Assembly: GCF_016862075.1 (NCBI RefSeq)
Contig: NZ_BOMG01000023.1
Coordinates: forward strand, 62,001-126,000
Source of the DNA: Actinoplanes couchii
Lineage (GTDB): Bacteria > Actinomycetota > Actinomycetes > Mycobacteriales > Micromonosporaceae
DNA length: 64,000 nucleotides
Direction: 5' to 3'
Part shown: positions 55,774 through 64,000 of the stretch, in pieces
How the letters are laid out: every line of letters begins with the position of its first letter
Numbering within the stretch: position 1 is the stretch's first letter
The notes under the pieces: generated by a model
Database searches by the model: none
Told to the model about the DNA's origin: nothing
What the model saw: only the letters and a program-made list of their open reading frames with translations
Program-made: the position numbers and the translations under genes

Positions 55774-57888
55774 GTGGCTGCCACAGATCCCGCTCTCAAC
55801 TGGTCCGACCTCGACCGCAAGGCGGTGGACACCACCCGCGTGCTTGCCATGGACGCCGTGGAGAAGGCCGGTAACGGCCACCCCGGCACCGCCATGAGCC
55901 TGGCCCCGGCCGCCTACCTTCTGTTCAACCGCGTGCTGCGGCACGACCCCACGGACCCGGAGTGGGCGGGGCGCGACCGCTTCGTTCTCTCCTGCGGTCA
56001 CTCCAGCCTCACCCTCTACATTCAGCTGTTCCTCAATGGCTACAGCCTGTCACTCGATGACCTGAAGGCGCTGCGCCAGTGGGACTCGCTGACCCCCGGT
56101 CACCCGGAGTACGGCCACACCCCCGGTGTCGAGATCACCACCGGCCCGCTGGGCCAGGGCATCGGCAACGCGGTCGGCATGGCCATGTCGGCCCGCCGTG
56201 AGCGCGGCCTGTTCGACCCGGACACCGCGGCCGGCGAGTCGCCGTTCGATCACTTCGTCTACTCGATCGCCTCCGACGGCGACATCGAGGAGGGCGTCAG
56301 CCACGAGTCCAGCGCCATCGCGTCGGTGCAGAAGCTCGGCAACCTCGTGGTGATCTACGACGACAACGAGATCTCCATCGAGGACGACACCCGGATCGCC
56401 AAGAACGAGGACGTCGGCGCCCGCTACGAGGCGTACGGCTGGCACGTCCAGACCGTGAACTGGCGCAAGGGCGAGACGTACACCGAGGACGTCGAAGAGC
56501 TCTGGAACGCGATCCAGACCGCGAAGTCGGTGACCGACAAGCCGTCCTTCATCGTCCTCAAGACGATCATCGGCTTCCCCGCGCCGAAGAAGAAGGACAC
56601 CGGCAAGATCCACGGCTCCGCCCTGGGCGCCGCCGAGATCACCGCCACCAAGGAGCTGCTCGGCTTCGCCGACGAGCCGTTCGCCATCGACGACGAGGTC
56701 GTCAAGCACGCCCAGCAGGTCGTGGAGCGGGGCAAGGCGGCCCGCGCCGAGTGGCAGAAGGCGTTCGACGCCTGGGCCGCCGGCAACGCCGAGGGCAAGG
56801 CGCTGTTCGAGCGTCTCGCCACCCGGACCCTGCCGGAGGGCTGGCACGCGGCCCTGCCCGAGTTCCCCGCGGACGAGAAGGGCCTGGCCACCCGCGCCGC
56901 GTCCGGCAAGATCCTGAAGGCGCTCGCGCCGGTCCTGCCCGAGCTGTGGGGCGGTTCCGCCGACCTGGCGGAGAGCAACAACACCACCATGGAGGGCGAG
57001 CCGTCCTTCATCCCGTCGGAGTACGCCACCAAGGCGTTCCCCGGCAACGAGTACGGCCGCACGCTGCACTTCGGCATCCGTGAGCACGGCATGGGCTCGA
57101 TCCTGAACGGCATCGCCGTGCACGGTGGCACCCGGCCGTACGGCGGCACCTTCCTGGTGTTCTCCGACTACATGCGGGGTTCGGTCCGCCTCTCCGCGCT
57201 GATGAAGCTGCCGGTCACCTTCGTGTGGACGCACGACTCGATCGGTCTCGGCGAGGACGGCCCGACGCACCAGCCGATCGAGACGCTGACCGCGCTGCGT
57301 GCCATCGTCGGCCTCGACGTGGTCCGCCCGGCCGACGCCAACGAGACCGCGTACGCGTGGCGGGGCGCCCTGGAGCACACCGACCGCCCGACCGCGCTCG
57401 CGCTGTCCCGGCAGAACCTGCCGACCCTGGACCGCTCGAAGTACGCGTCGGCCGAGGGCACCCTCAAGGGCGGCTACATCCTCTCCGAGGCGTCGAACAG
57501 CGCTCCGCAGGTGATCCTGATCGCCAGTGGCTCCGAGGTCGCGATCGCGCTCACCGCGCAGGAGCGCCTGGAGGCCGACGGCACCCCCACCCGGGTCGTG
57601 TCGATGCCCTGCCAGGAGTGGTTCTTCCAGCAGGACACGGCGTACCAGCAGCAGGTCCTGCCGCACGGCGTGAAGGCCCGCGTCTCGGTCGAGGCCGGCA
57701 TCCGGATGAGCTGGGACCGTCTGATCGGCGACGCCGGCGAGGCCGTCAGCATCGAGCACTACGGCGCCAGCGCCCCGGCGAAGGTCCTGTTCGAGCAGTT
57801 CGGCTTCACCGCTGACAACGTCGTCGCGAAGGCCCACGCCTCCCTCGCCAAGGTCGGCGAGATCACCGGTCACAAGACCGGCAACTGA
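55774..57888 (+). CDS. tkt: transketolase
   Basis: 704 residues. ThDP-binding motif IASDGDIEEGVSHESSAIAS through DDNEISIEDD, N-terminal KAGNGHPGTAMSLAP, GHPEYGHTPGVEITTGPLGQG, and the pyrimidine domain with IREHGMGSILNGIAVHGG. Transfers two-carbon ketol units in the pentose phosphate pathway. First gene of tkt-tal-zwf-opcA-pgl, the usual actinobacterial order. Confidence 0.96.
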   Translation: MAATDPALNWSDLDRKAVDTTRVLAMDAVEKAGNGHPGTAMSLAPAAYLLFNRVLRHDPTDPEWAGRDRFVLSCGHSSLTLYIQLFLNGYSLSLDDLKALRQWDSLTPGHPEYGHTPGVEITTGPLGQGIGNAVGMAMSARRERGLFDPDTAAGESPFDHFVYSIASDGDIEEGVSHESSAIASVQKLGNLVVIYDDNEISIEDDTRIAKNEDVGARYEAYGWHVQTVNWRKGETYTEDVEELWNAIQTAKSVTDKPSFIVLKTIIGFPAPKKKDTGKIHGSALGAAEITATKELLGFADEPFAIDDEVVKHAQQVVERGKAARAEWQKAFDAWAAGNAEGKALFERLATRTLPEGWHAALPEFPADEKGLATRAASGKILKALAPVLPELWGGSADLAESNNTTMEGEPSFIPSEYATKAFPGNEYGRTLHFGIREHGMGSILNGIAVHGGTRPYGGTFLVFSDYMRGSVRLSALMKLPVTFVWTHDSIGLGEDGPTHQPIETLTALRAIVGLDVVRPADANETAYAWRGALEHTDRPTALALSRQNLPTLDRSKYASAEGTLKGGYILSEASNSAPQVILIASGSEVAIALTAQERLEADGTPTRVVSMPCQEWFFQQDTAYQQQVLPHGVKARVSVEAGIRMSWDRLIGDAGEAVSIEHYGASAPAKVLFEQFGFTADNVVAKAHASLAKVGEITGHKTGN

Positions 57889-57924
57889 CTCTTTTCGTTC
57901 CGCCACTTTCAGGAGTTGAGGGAA

Positions 57925-59061
57925 ATGACCGACAGACTGGCCGAGTTGTCCGCGCAAGGTGTCGCGGTGTGGCTCGACGACCTGTCCCGGGTGCGCCTGA
58001 CCAGCGGTTCGCTGGACAAGCTGCGCACCGAGCAGCACGTGGTCGGCGTGACCACGAACCCGAGCATCTTCCAGAAGGCGCTGTCCGACGCGGACGCGTA
58101 CGACGAGCAGCTGCGTGACCTCGCGGTCCAGGGCGTGACCGTCGAAGAGGCGATCCGCCTGATGACCGCCAAGGACGTGCGCTGGGCGACGGACATCTTC
58201 CGTCCGGCGTACGACGCGTCGAACGGTGTCGACGGCCGGGTGTCCATCGAGGTGGACCCGCGCAAGGCGCACGAGACCGAGTCCACCATCGCCGAGGCGA
58301 AGACGCTGTGGTGGCTGGTCGACCGGCCGAACCTGTACATCAAGATCCCGGCCACCCTGGCCGGCCTGCCCGCCATCACCGAGGTGCTCGGCGCCGGCAT
58401 CAGCGTCAACGTCACGCTGATCTTCTCGGTCGAGCGGTACCAGGCCGTGATGGAGGCGTTCCTGGCGGGTCTGGAGCTGGCCAAGGCCAACGGTCACGAC
58501 CTCGCCAAGATCGGTTCGGTGGCGTCGTTCTTCGTCTCCCGCGTGGACAGCGAGATCGACAAGCGCCTGGACAAGATCGGTTCGGACTCGGCGAAGGCGC
58601 TCAAGGGCAAGGCGGCCATCGCCAACGCCCGCCTGGCGTACGAGGCCTACACCGAGGTCTTCGGCGGCGAGCGCTGGAAGGCCCTGGCCTCGGCCGGCGC
58701 CCACCCGCAGCGCCCGCTCTGGGCGTCGACCGGCACCAAGAACCCGGACTTCCTGGACACCATCTACGTCGAGGAGCTGATCGCGCACGGCACGGTGAAC
58801 ACCATGCCGGAGCCGGTGATCTTCGCGTACGAGGACCACGGCACCACCCGTGGTGACACCATCACCGGCAACTTCGCCGACGCCCACCAGGTCTTCACCG
58901 ACCTGGCGGCGGCCGGCATCGACTTCGCCGACGTCTTCAAGGTCCTCGAGGACGAGGGCGTGGAGAAGTTCGAGCAGAGCTGGACCGAACTGCTCGAGGG
59001 TGTCTCCAAGTCCCTCAAGGCCGCCGGCTCCGGGGCGAAGAACCCCAGCGACGCTGCCTGA
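57925..59061 (+). CDS. tal: transaldolase
   Basis: 378 residues from ATG 57925 ([20 protein letters not shown]), nine bases after GGAG. Schiff-base lysine in [11 protein letters not shown], Asp in [17 protein letters not shown] and [14 protein letters not shown] [10 protein letters not shown] are the family markers; length fits the actinobacterial form. Moves the dihydroxyacetone unit between sugar phosphates. 36 bases after tkt. Confidence 0.95.
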   Translation: MTDRLAELSAQGVAVWLDDLSRVRLTSGSLDKLRTEQHVVGVTTNPSIFQKALSDADAYDEQLRDLAVQGVTVEEAIRLMTAKDVRWATDIFRPAYDASNGVDGRVSIEVDPRKAHETESTIAEAKTLWWLVDRPNLYIKIPATLAGLPAITEVLGAGISVNVTLIFSVERYQAVMEAFLAGLELAKANGHDLAKIGSVASFFVSRVDSEIDKRLDKIGSDSAKALKGKAAIANARLAYEAYTEVFGGERWKALASAGAHPQRPLWASTGTKNPDFLDTIYVEELIAHGTVNTMPEPVIFAYEDHGTTRGDTITGNFADAHQVFTDLAAAGIDFADVFKVLEDEGVEKFEQSWTELLEGVSKSLKAAGSGAKNPSDAA

Positions 59062-59072
59062 CGCGCACCATC

Positions 59073-59108
59073 AGCGGCCTGTCACGGGGAGTCCCGTGAC
59101 AGGCCGCT
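59073..59108 (+). terminator. hairpin between tal and zwf
   Basis: AGCGGCCTGTCACGGG - GAGT - CCCGTGACAGGCCGCT, a perfect 16-bp stem 11 bases after the tal stop, no T-run. It may terminate or attenuate before zwf and lower its expression relative to tkt-tal. Confidence 0.7.
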
Positions 59109-59139
59109 CCGTCATCAAAAAACCTGGCAGGATGACATC

Positions 59140-60657
59140 GTGGGTAATCCGCTGCGTACCGCACAGGACCGTCGGCTTCCACGGATCCCGGAGCCCTGTG
59201 CTCTGGTGATCTTCGGGGTCACCGGTGACCTGTCCCGAAAGAAGCTCATCCCGGCCGTGTACGACCTGGCCAACCGCGGTCTGCTTCCCCCCGGTTTCGT
59301 GGTGGTGGGCTTCGCCCGCGCCGACTGGGGCGACGGCAGCTTCGAGTCCCTGGCCTACGCGGCAGCCAAGAAGGGCGCCCGCACGCCCTGGCGTGACGAC
59401 GTCTGGCAACGGCTCTCCGAGCGTTTCCACTTCATTCCCGGCTCGTTCGACGACGACGACGCCTTCGACAAACTCGCCGAGACCCTGGACGAGCTGAAGG
59501 AGCGCAACGGCATCGCCGGCAACGCGGCCTTCTACTTCTCCATCCCGCCGGCCGCCTTCCCGCTGGTGCTCAACCAGCTCAACCGCACCGGCATGGCCGA
59601 CCCGTCGAAGACCGGCGGCTGGCGCCGGGTCGTCGTGGAGAAGCCGTTCGGTCACGACTTCCAGAGCGCGGTGCAGCTCAACGAGCTGGTCGACGACGTG
59701 TTCATCCCGGAGGACGTCTTCCGGATCGACCACTACCTCGGCAAAGAGACCGTGCAGAACATCATGGCTCTGCGCTTCGCGAACAGCCTCTTCGAGCCGG
59801 TGTGGAACTCGAAGTACGTCGACAGCGTGCAGATCACCATGGCCGAGGACGTCGGCATCGGCACCCGGGCGGCGTTCTACGACGCCTCCGGCGCGGCCCG
59901 CGACGTGCTCCAGAACCACCTGCTCCAGCTCCTGGCGATGATCGCGATGGAGGAGCCGACCAGCTTCGATCCGCAGGAGGTCCGGGCCGAGAAGCTCAAG
60001 GTCCTCAAGGCGATCAGTCTGCCGGCCGACATCAGCTCCGGCTCGGTCCGCGGGCAGTACCTCCCCGGCTGGGTGGCCGGCGAGCGCGCCGTGGGCTACC
60101 TGGAGGAGCCGAACATCCCGGCCACCTCCACCACCGAGACATACGCCGCGGTCCGGCTCGGCATCCAGAACCGGCGCTGGGCCGGCGTCCCGTTCTACGT
60201 GCGGGTCGGCAAGCGGATGCCCCGGCGGGTCACCGAGATCGCGATCCTGTTCAAACGGGCGCCGCACCTGCCGTTCGACCCGGCCGACGTGGAGATGCTG
60301 GGCCACAACCAGCTGGTCGTCCGCGTTCAGCCGGACGAGGGCGTGGTCCTCAAGTTCGGGTCCAAGGTGCCCGGCACGTCCATGGAGGTCCGCGACATCG
60401 CGATGGACTTCCAGTACGGCGAGGCGTTCACCGAGTCCAGCCCGGAGGCGTACGAACGCCTGGTCCTGGATGTCCTGATCGGCGACCGGACGCTCTTCCC
60501 GGACGCCGCCGAGATCGAGCAGTCCTGGCGGGTCATCGACCCGCTCGAGGCGGCCTGGGCGAACACCAAACCGGAACCGTACCGGGCCGGCGAGTGGGGC
60601 CCGCGGGCCGCCGACGAGATGCTGGCACGCGAAGGCCGTACCTGGAGGCGGGCATGA
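59140..60657 (+). CDS. zwf: glucose-6-phosphate 1-dehydrogenase
   Basis: 505 residues. Cofactor motif FGVTGDLSRKKLIPA, active site RIDHYLGKETVQN, with substrate Lys in VEKPFGHDF. Oxidises glucose 6-phosphate with NADP. GTG start after AGGA. Overlaps opcA by four bases, the fixed partner arrangement of actinobacteria. Confidence 0.96.
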   Translation: MGNPLRTAQDRRLPRIPEPCALVIFGVTGDLSRKKLIPAVYDLANRGLLPPGFVVVGFARADWGDGSFESLAYAAAKKGARTPWRDDVWQRLSERFHFIPGSFDDDDAFDKLAETLDELKERNGIAGNAAFYFSIPPAAFPLVLNQLNRTGMADPSKTGGWRRVVVEKPFGHDFQSAVQLNELVDDVFIPEDVFRIDHYLGKETVQNIMALRFANSLFEPVWNSKYVDSVQITMAEDVGIGTRAAFYDASGAARDVLQNHLLQLLAMIAMEEPTSFDPQEVRAEKLKVLKAISLPADISSGSVRGQYLPGWVAGERAVGYLEEPNIPATSTTETYAAVRLGIQNRRWAGVPFYVRVGKRMPRRVTEIAILFKRAPHLPFDPADVEMLGHNQLVVRVQPDEGVVLKFGSKVPGTSMEVRDIAMDFQYGEAFTESSPEAYERLVLDVLIGDRTLFPDAAEIEQSWRVIDPLEAAWANTKPEPYRAGEWGPRAADEMLAREGRTWRRA

Positions 60658-61637
60658 TCGGTCTGTGGGACACCACCGGCAACGAGGTCGTCAAGGCCCT
60701 GGCCGCGGAACGGCGCAGCGCCGGTGGCGTGGCGTCCGGCCTGGCCCTCACCCTGATCGCGGTGGTCGAGGAGAAGAAGGTCCGGGAGGCCGAGGCGGCG
60801 GCCACCATCGCCGCCGCCGCGCACCCCTGCCGGCTTCTCATCGTCGTACGGTCGGACATGGAAGGCCGTAGCCGGCTGGACGCGGAGATCGTGGTCGGCG
60901 GGCGTCTCGGCCCGGCCGAGGCGGTCGTGATGCGGATGTACGGCCGTCTCGCGCTGCACGCCGAGTCGGTCGTGATGCCGCTGCTCGCCCCGGACGTCCC
61001 GGTGGTCACCTGGTGGCACGAGGAGCCGCCGAACATGATCGCCAACGACTTCCTGGGTGTCGTGTCGGAGCGCCGGATCACCGACAGCGCGCAGTCGCCG
61101 GACCCGGTGGCCGCGCTCAAGCAGCGGGCCGTCGACTACGCGCCGGGTGACACCGACCTCACCTGGACCCGGATCACGCTGTGGCGGACCCTGGTCGCTG
61201 GCGCTTTCGACAGCACCGAGGCCCGGGTCATCGGCGCGAAGATCGTGGCGCCGGACCGGGATCCCACCGCCTGGCTGATGCTGGGCTGGCTGAAGTCCCG
61301 GCTCGGCATCGAGCCGGTGCTGGAGCACACCGACCGGGCCCCGCGCCTGCACTCGGTGGAGCTGCAGTGCGAGAACGGCGACTGTGTCCGGGTCACCCGT
61401 GAGGAGGGCACCGCCCTGTTCAGCCGGACCGGCCAGGACGACAGGTACATGCCGCTGCCGAAGCGGGCGGTCGGCGACGAGCTGGCCGAGGAACTGCGCC
61501 GGCTCGACCCGGACCAGATCTACGCGGAGGCGCTCGGCGCCATGGCCGGCCTGTCCGGTCTGGATCACCGCAACCCGGCACGTGTGCACGTCTGGAAGGA
61601 CCCGGCGCTGGCCGCCATCGCCAGTTCCGCAGCCTGA
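60654..61637 (+). CDS. opcA: glucose-6-phosphate dehydrogenase assembly protein OpcA
   Basis: 327 residues from the ATG overlapping the zwf stop. Text MIGLWDTTGNEVVKALAAER, WWHEEPPNMIANDFLG and LGWLKSRLGIEP are characteristic of actinobacterial OpcA, which tunes or assembles the dehydrogenase. In-frame sequence further upstream is shadow of zwf. Confidence 0.94.
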   Translation: MIGLWDTTGNEVVKALAAERRSAGGVASGLALTLIAVVEEKKVREAEAAATIAAAAHPCRLLIVVRSDMEGRSRLDAEIVVGGRLGPAEAVVMRMYGRLALHAESVVMPLLAPDVPVVTWWHEEPPNMIANDFLGVVSERRITDSAQSPDPVAALKQRAVDYAPGDTDLTWTRITLWRTLVAGAFDSTEARVIGAKIVAPDRDPTAWLMLGWLKSRLGIEPVLEHTDRAPRLHSVELQCENGDCVRVTREEGTALFSRTGQDDRYMPLPKRAVGDELAEELRRLDPDQIYAEALGAMAGLSGLDHRNPARVHVWKDPALAAIASSAA

Positions 61638-61654
61638 CAGTTTTTCGTTTCCGG

Positions 61655-61683
61655 GGCCGTCCGCCGCACTGCGGTGGGCGGCC
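61655..61683 (+). terminator. hairpin between opcA and pgl
   Basis: GGCCGTCCGCCGCA and TGCGGTGGGCGGCC pair over 14 positions with two wobble pairs, 24 bases before the pgl start. It could reduce pgl translation or terminate part of the message. Confidence 0.45.
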
Positions 61684-61706
61684 TCGTCATAGAAGGAGAC
61701 ATCCCA

Positions 61707-62486
61707 TTGAGTGAGACCGTGGTCGTGGTGGTTCCGGACGCCGACATCCTGGCGTCCACGGTGGCGGCACGGCTCGTCGTCAAGATCATCGACGCGCAGG
61801 CGGTGCACGGCACGGCGAGTGTGGTGCTGACCGGCGGCCGGGTCGCGGCGAAGGTGCTGCGCTCGGTCCGTGAACTGCCCGCCGCCGCCGCCATCGACTG
61901 GTCCCGGGTCGACCTGTGGTGGGGCGACGAGCGTTTCCTGCCCGCCGGGGATCCGGACCGCAACGAGACCCAGGCCCGTGAGGCGCTGCTGGACAAGCTG
62001 CCGCTGACCCCGTCCCGGATCCACGCCATGCCCGCGTCGGACGGCCCCGACGGCGACGACGCGAGGGCAGCCGCGGCCCGCTATGCCACCGAACTGGCAG
62101 CTGTCGCCGCTTCCACCGGTTTCGACGCCGAGTCCCCGGTCGTCACTTCCGGTGCCGCCGGGGCACTCCCCCGCTTCGACGTGCTGATGCTCGGCGTCGG
62201 CGAGGACGGCCACATCGCGTCGCTGTTCCCCGGCCACCCGGTACTCGCCGAGACCGGCACGACCGCCGCGACGTTCGACAGCCCGAAGCCGCCGCCCACC
62301 CGGGTCACCCTGACCGTGCCGACGATCCAGAGCGCCGACGAGGTGTGGCTGATCGCGGCCGGTCCGGACAAGGCCACCCCGATCGGCCGGGTCCTCTCCG
62401 GCGGCGACCTGCCGGCCGCCCACGCCAAGGGTGTGTCGAAGACCCTCTGGCTGCTCGACCAGGCAGCCGCCGCCGATCGGCCCTGA
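61707..62486 (+). CDS. pgl: 6-phosphogluconolactonase
   Basis: 259 residues from a TTG at 61707, nine bases after AAGGAG; an upstream in-frame start lies in the hairpin and is less likely. Markers VDLWWGDERFLPAGDPDRN, LGVGEDGHIASLFPG and WLIAAGPDKA. Hydrolyses 6-phosphogluconolactone after zwf. Last gene of the operon. Confidence 0.93.
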   Translation: MSETVVVVVPDADILASTVAARLVVKIIDAQAVHGTASVVLTGGRVAAKVLRSVRELPAAAAIDWSRVDLWWGDERFLPAGDPDRNETQAREALLDKLPLTPSRIHAMPASDGPDGDDARAAAARYATELAAVAASTGFDAESPVVTSGAAGALPRFDVLMLGVGEDGHIASLFPGHPVLAETGTTAATFDSPKPPPTRVTLTVPTIQSADEVWLIAAGPDKATPIGRVLSGGDLPAAHAKGVSKTLWLLDQAAAADRP

Positions 62487-62497
62487 CACCGCGCCGC

Positions 62498-62540
62498 ACG
62501 TGCGGGGCCGGAGCGCGAACCGCGCTCCGGCCCCGCACGT
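62498..62540 (+). terminator. strong terminator hairpin of the pentose phosphate operon
   Basis: ACGTGCGGGGCCGGAGCGCG (62498-62517) - AAC - the exact 20-base complement (62521-62540), 12 bases after the pgl stop. Confidence 0.85.
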
Positions 62541-62600
62541 CTTCCCGCACGTCTTCCCGCACGTCTTCCCGCACGTCTTCCCGCACGCTTCCCGCACGCC
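62535..62600. repeat. 12-bp tandem repeat growing out of the terminator arm
   Basis: CGCACGTCTTCC repeats four times and then decays (CGCACGCTTCC, CGCACGCCTTCC). Its first half is the end of the terminator's right arm. Confidence 0.8.
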
Positions 62601-62663
62601 TTCCGGCAGGCCGGTGACATCGCTCCGGACTTCGGCCCCGCACGTCCGGTGGTGCCGCCGGGG

Positions 62664-63149
62664 TCAGCCTGCCGGGGTGGCTTCCGGCCGGCCGGCCGGG
62701 GACGTCGCTCCGGACTCCGGCTTCGAGGTCGGCGCCACTGTTTCGGCACCAGGACCGGCCGGGGTCGCCGGGGAGGCGCCGTCGGCCCCGGTGGAGTCGG
62801 CCCCGGTGGAGGCACGCGGGGACGCGTGGGCCGGGCCGGACGGGCTGGGTCGTGGCGTCGGCGTGAACGCGCTGGGGACCGGCTGCGGGACGGAGGCCGA
62901 CGGTGGCGGGGCCACCGGCAGAATCGGCTCGGTGCCGGATCCGCCCTGACGCAGGGTGACGCCCAGCACCACCGCGGCGACCGCCACCGCGCTCACGCCC
63001 ACCACCCAGGGCACCGACGGGAAGACGAACCGGAACGACCGGGCGGGGGCCGCCGTCGGTGGCGCCTCGAACCGCAGCCGGTCCGGGGTGATCTGGCCGG
63101 CCCGCGCGGCCAGGGCGCTCCGGAGCCGTCGTTCCATCTCGTCGGTCAC
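62664..63149 (-). CDS. membrane protein encoded with ECF sigma factor (possible anti-sigma)
   Basis: 161 residues. Cytosolic N-terminus MTDEMERRLRSALAARAGQI (about 40 residues), one membrane helix (about 46-66, VVGVSAVAVAAVVLGVTL) and an outside tail rich in Pro, Ser, Thr and Ala. The layout is that of a single-span anti-sigma factor, but no zinc or ASD motif (HxxxCxxC) is seen. GTG start overlaps the sigma gene stop (GTGA), so coupled to it. Confidence 0.7.
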   Translation of the reverse strand: MTDEMERRLRSALAARAGQITPDRLRFEAPPTAAPARSFRFVFPSVPWVVGVSAVAVAAVVLGVTLRQGGSGTEPILPVAPPPSASVPQPVPSAFTPTPRPSPSGPAHASPRASTGADSTGADGASPATPAGPGAETVAPTSKPESGATSPAGRPEATPAG

Positions 63150-63721
63150 CGCTCCCCCATTCTGTCCCGCAGGATCGCCAGCGCCCGGTGCGCCGTCGAC
63201 TTGACCGTGCCGCGGGAGACCCGCAGCGTGTCGGCGATCTCCTCCTCGGAGAGGTCGGACCAGTACCGCAGCACCAGCACCTGCCGCTGCCGGGCGGTCA
63301 GCCCCCGCAGCGCCCGCAGCATCTCCCGGTCGCTCTCCCCCAGCAGCGCCTCGTCCTCGGCCGCCGGGATGGTCCCGGGTTCGGGCGCGACATAGGCCCG
63401 GGCGGTACGCCGCCGCCGCAGCGCCGAACGGGCCGCGTTGGTGACCCCGGTGATCAGGTACGCGTGCGGGTCGGCCACCCCGCGCAGGTCCGGCCCGTGC
63501 CGCCGGTAGAGGGCCGCGAACACGTCCTGCACCACGTCCTCGGCGGTGTGCAGGTCGTCGACCATCAGCACCGCCAGCCGGACCAGGCTGAGCCGCCTGC
63601 TGTGGTACAGCTCGTTGATCGCCGGCGGTGACCCCGAGGTGCCGCTCCCGGCGTTCCGTGGACGCGCGGACAGACCGCGCAGCCAGGCGAACAGCGACGG
63701 GAACGGCACTACGGAGATCAC
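63146..63721 (-). CDS. ECF sigma factor (SigE-like family)
   Basis: 191 residues. Region 2 in LVRLAVLMVDDLHTAEDVVQDVFAALYRRH, given here in parts (HTAEDVVQDVF the core), a linker with PYLITG-like AYLITGVTNAARSALRRR, and region 4 in LTARQRQVLVLRYWSDLSEE and IADTLRVSRGTVKSTAHRAL. Belongs to the small SigE-family of actinobacterial ECF factors. First residues (MISVVPFPSLFAWLRGL) may be an extension; GTG start chosen. Confidence 0.9.
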   Translation of the reverse strand: MISVVPFPSLFAWLRGLSARPRNAGSGTSGSPPAINELYHSRRLSLVRLAVLMVDDLHTAEDVVQDVFAALYRRHGPDLRGVADPHAYLITGVTNAARSALRRRRTARAYVAPEPGTIPAAEDEALLGESDREMLRALRGLTARQRQVLVLRYWSDLSEEEIADTLRVSRGTVKSTAHRALAILRDRMGER

Positions 63722-63774
63722 AGGCGCAGCCTCGGGGGTGTGAGCAGCGAGAACGAACGGTACCTGTCAGCCGG

Positions 63775-64000
63775 CTACTTCGCGGGCGAGGCCTTCGGCG
63801 TGCTCGCCGGCTTGACCGGCGCGGCCGTGGCGGCGGGCTTGATCGGAGAGGCGGTGGGCTTCGCCGGAGAGGCCGTCGGCTCGGCCGGCGCGGCGGTGGG
63901 CTTTACCGGCGAAGCGGTGGGCTTTACCGGCGAAGCGGTCGGCTCAGCCGGTGCGGCCGTCGGCTTGACCGGCGAAGCAGTCGGCTCGACCGGCGCCGGC
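63775..64000 (-). CDS. C-terminus of a Pro/Thr/Ala/Ser-repeat protein, truncated by window edge
   Basis: An open frame enters from the right edge and ends at TAG 63775-63777. It encodes seven-residue units PTASPVK, PTAAPAE and PTASPAK, then a tail ending STPKASPAK. Such tails are common in secreted or membrane actinobacterial proteins, so the body would be to the right of the window. The opposite strand is also open from GTG 63740 (VSSENERYLSAGYFAGEAFG...), so the coding strand is not certain. Confidence 0.45.
   Translation of the reverse strand, partial: PAPVEPTASPVKPTAAPAEPTASPVKPTASPVKPTAAPAEPTASPAKPTASPIKPAATAAPVKPASTPKASPAK

Noticed and set aside
56050..58887. A 945-codon open frame antisense to tkt and tal.
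   Set aside because: Runs across two real genes and their gap on the other strand; no domain, shadow composition.
60327..62597. A 756-codon frame antisense to opcA, pgl and the end of zwf.
   Set aside because: Covers three well-supported genes; its start is built from the CGCACGTCTTCC repeat.

Overview
The window is chromosomal DNA of a high-GC actinobacterium. GTG starts are frequent, genes are packed with 4-base ATGA/GTGA stop-start overlaps, and the gene content is actinobacterial: a MabA/InhA pair, a ferrochelatase with C-terminal cluster cysteines, OpcA, a mycothiol-dependent maleylpyruvate isomerase-like protein, an acVLRF1 peptidyl-tRNA hydrolase and AcnR. The many degenerate minisatellites and the general gene style suggest Micromonosporaceae (Actinoplanes-like). 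That family placement is inference; no rRNA or tRNA gene was seen to confirm it.

Layout from left to right. 1-6.3 kb: a truncated PLP-domain regulator, a DUF3097 gene, three Nudix hydrolases, a NagD-type HAD protein and ferrochelatase. 6.3-12 kb: a leftward block moxR - DUF58 - VWA - (structured leader and microprotein locus) - fabG - inhA - hemH, the same order as the mycobacterial moxR1...fabG1-inhA-hemZ region. 12-22.6 kb: a small Cys-rich protein, two bacterial PH-domain membrane proteins, an FlK-like thioesterase, a PfkB kinase, a Cu/Zn-SOD-like protein, aminopeptidase P, a lipoprotein and a cytosolic pullulanase. 22.7-29.8 kb: aconitase with a rich regulatory region, and its TetR repressor acnR 2.8 kb downstream. 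29.8-35.8 kb: two SDRs, a Mug glycosylase, an ABC exporter, a crotonase and a small HTH protein, separated by repeat-filled spacers. 36.2-45.3 kb: an ABC-F ATPase, a zinc peptidase, acVLRF1, an alkylation-repair HEAT protein, a LysE exporter, a histidine phosphatase, an MFS exporter and an MDMPI-like protein. 45.3-52.1 kb: the complete SUF iron-sulfur operon sufR-B-D-Rieske-C-S-U-DUF59. 52.2-55.5 kb: heme A/O synthases ctaA and ctaB around an ATP-grasp gene. 55.8-62.5 kb: a pentose-phosphate operon tkt-tal-zwf-opcA-pgl. 62.6-64 kb: an ECF sigma factor with a membrane partner and a repeat-rich truncated gene.

Two themes stand out. First, aconitase control can be read from the DNA: an 18-bp palindrome ahead of acnR recurs (15/18) over the predicted -10 of acnA, next to an IdeR/DtxR-like iron box. 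Iron, [4Fe-4S] assembly (SUF) and heme genes therefore sit close to an iron-sulfur TCA enzyme under two candidate regulators. Second, short tandem repeats are everywhere. Inside genes they are almost all exactly 30 bp (10 residues): the moxR/DUF58 linker, the PH-protein tail, two blocks in Mug and a LysE loop. Between genes they have periods of 12, 17, 19, 25, 46 or 47 bp and repeatedly begin inside the 3' end of a gene, including its stop codon. At 39.0 kb two convergent genes both use the same palindromic repeat decamer as their stop. No mobile element, prophage, CRISPR array or secondary-metabolite cluster was recognised.
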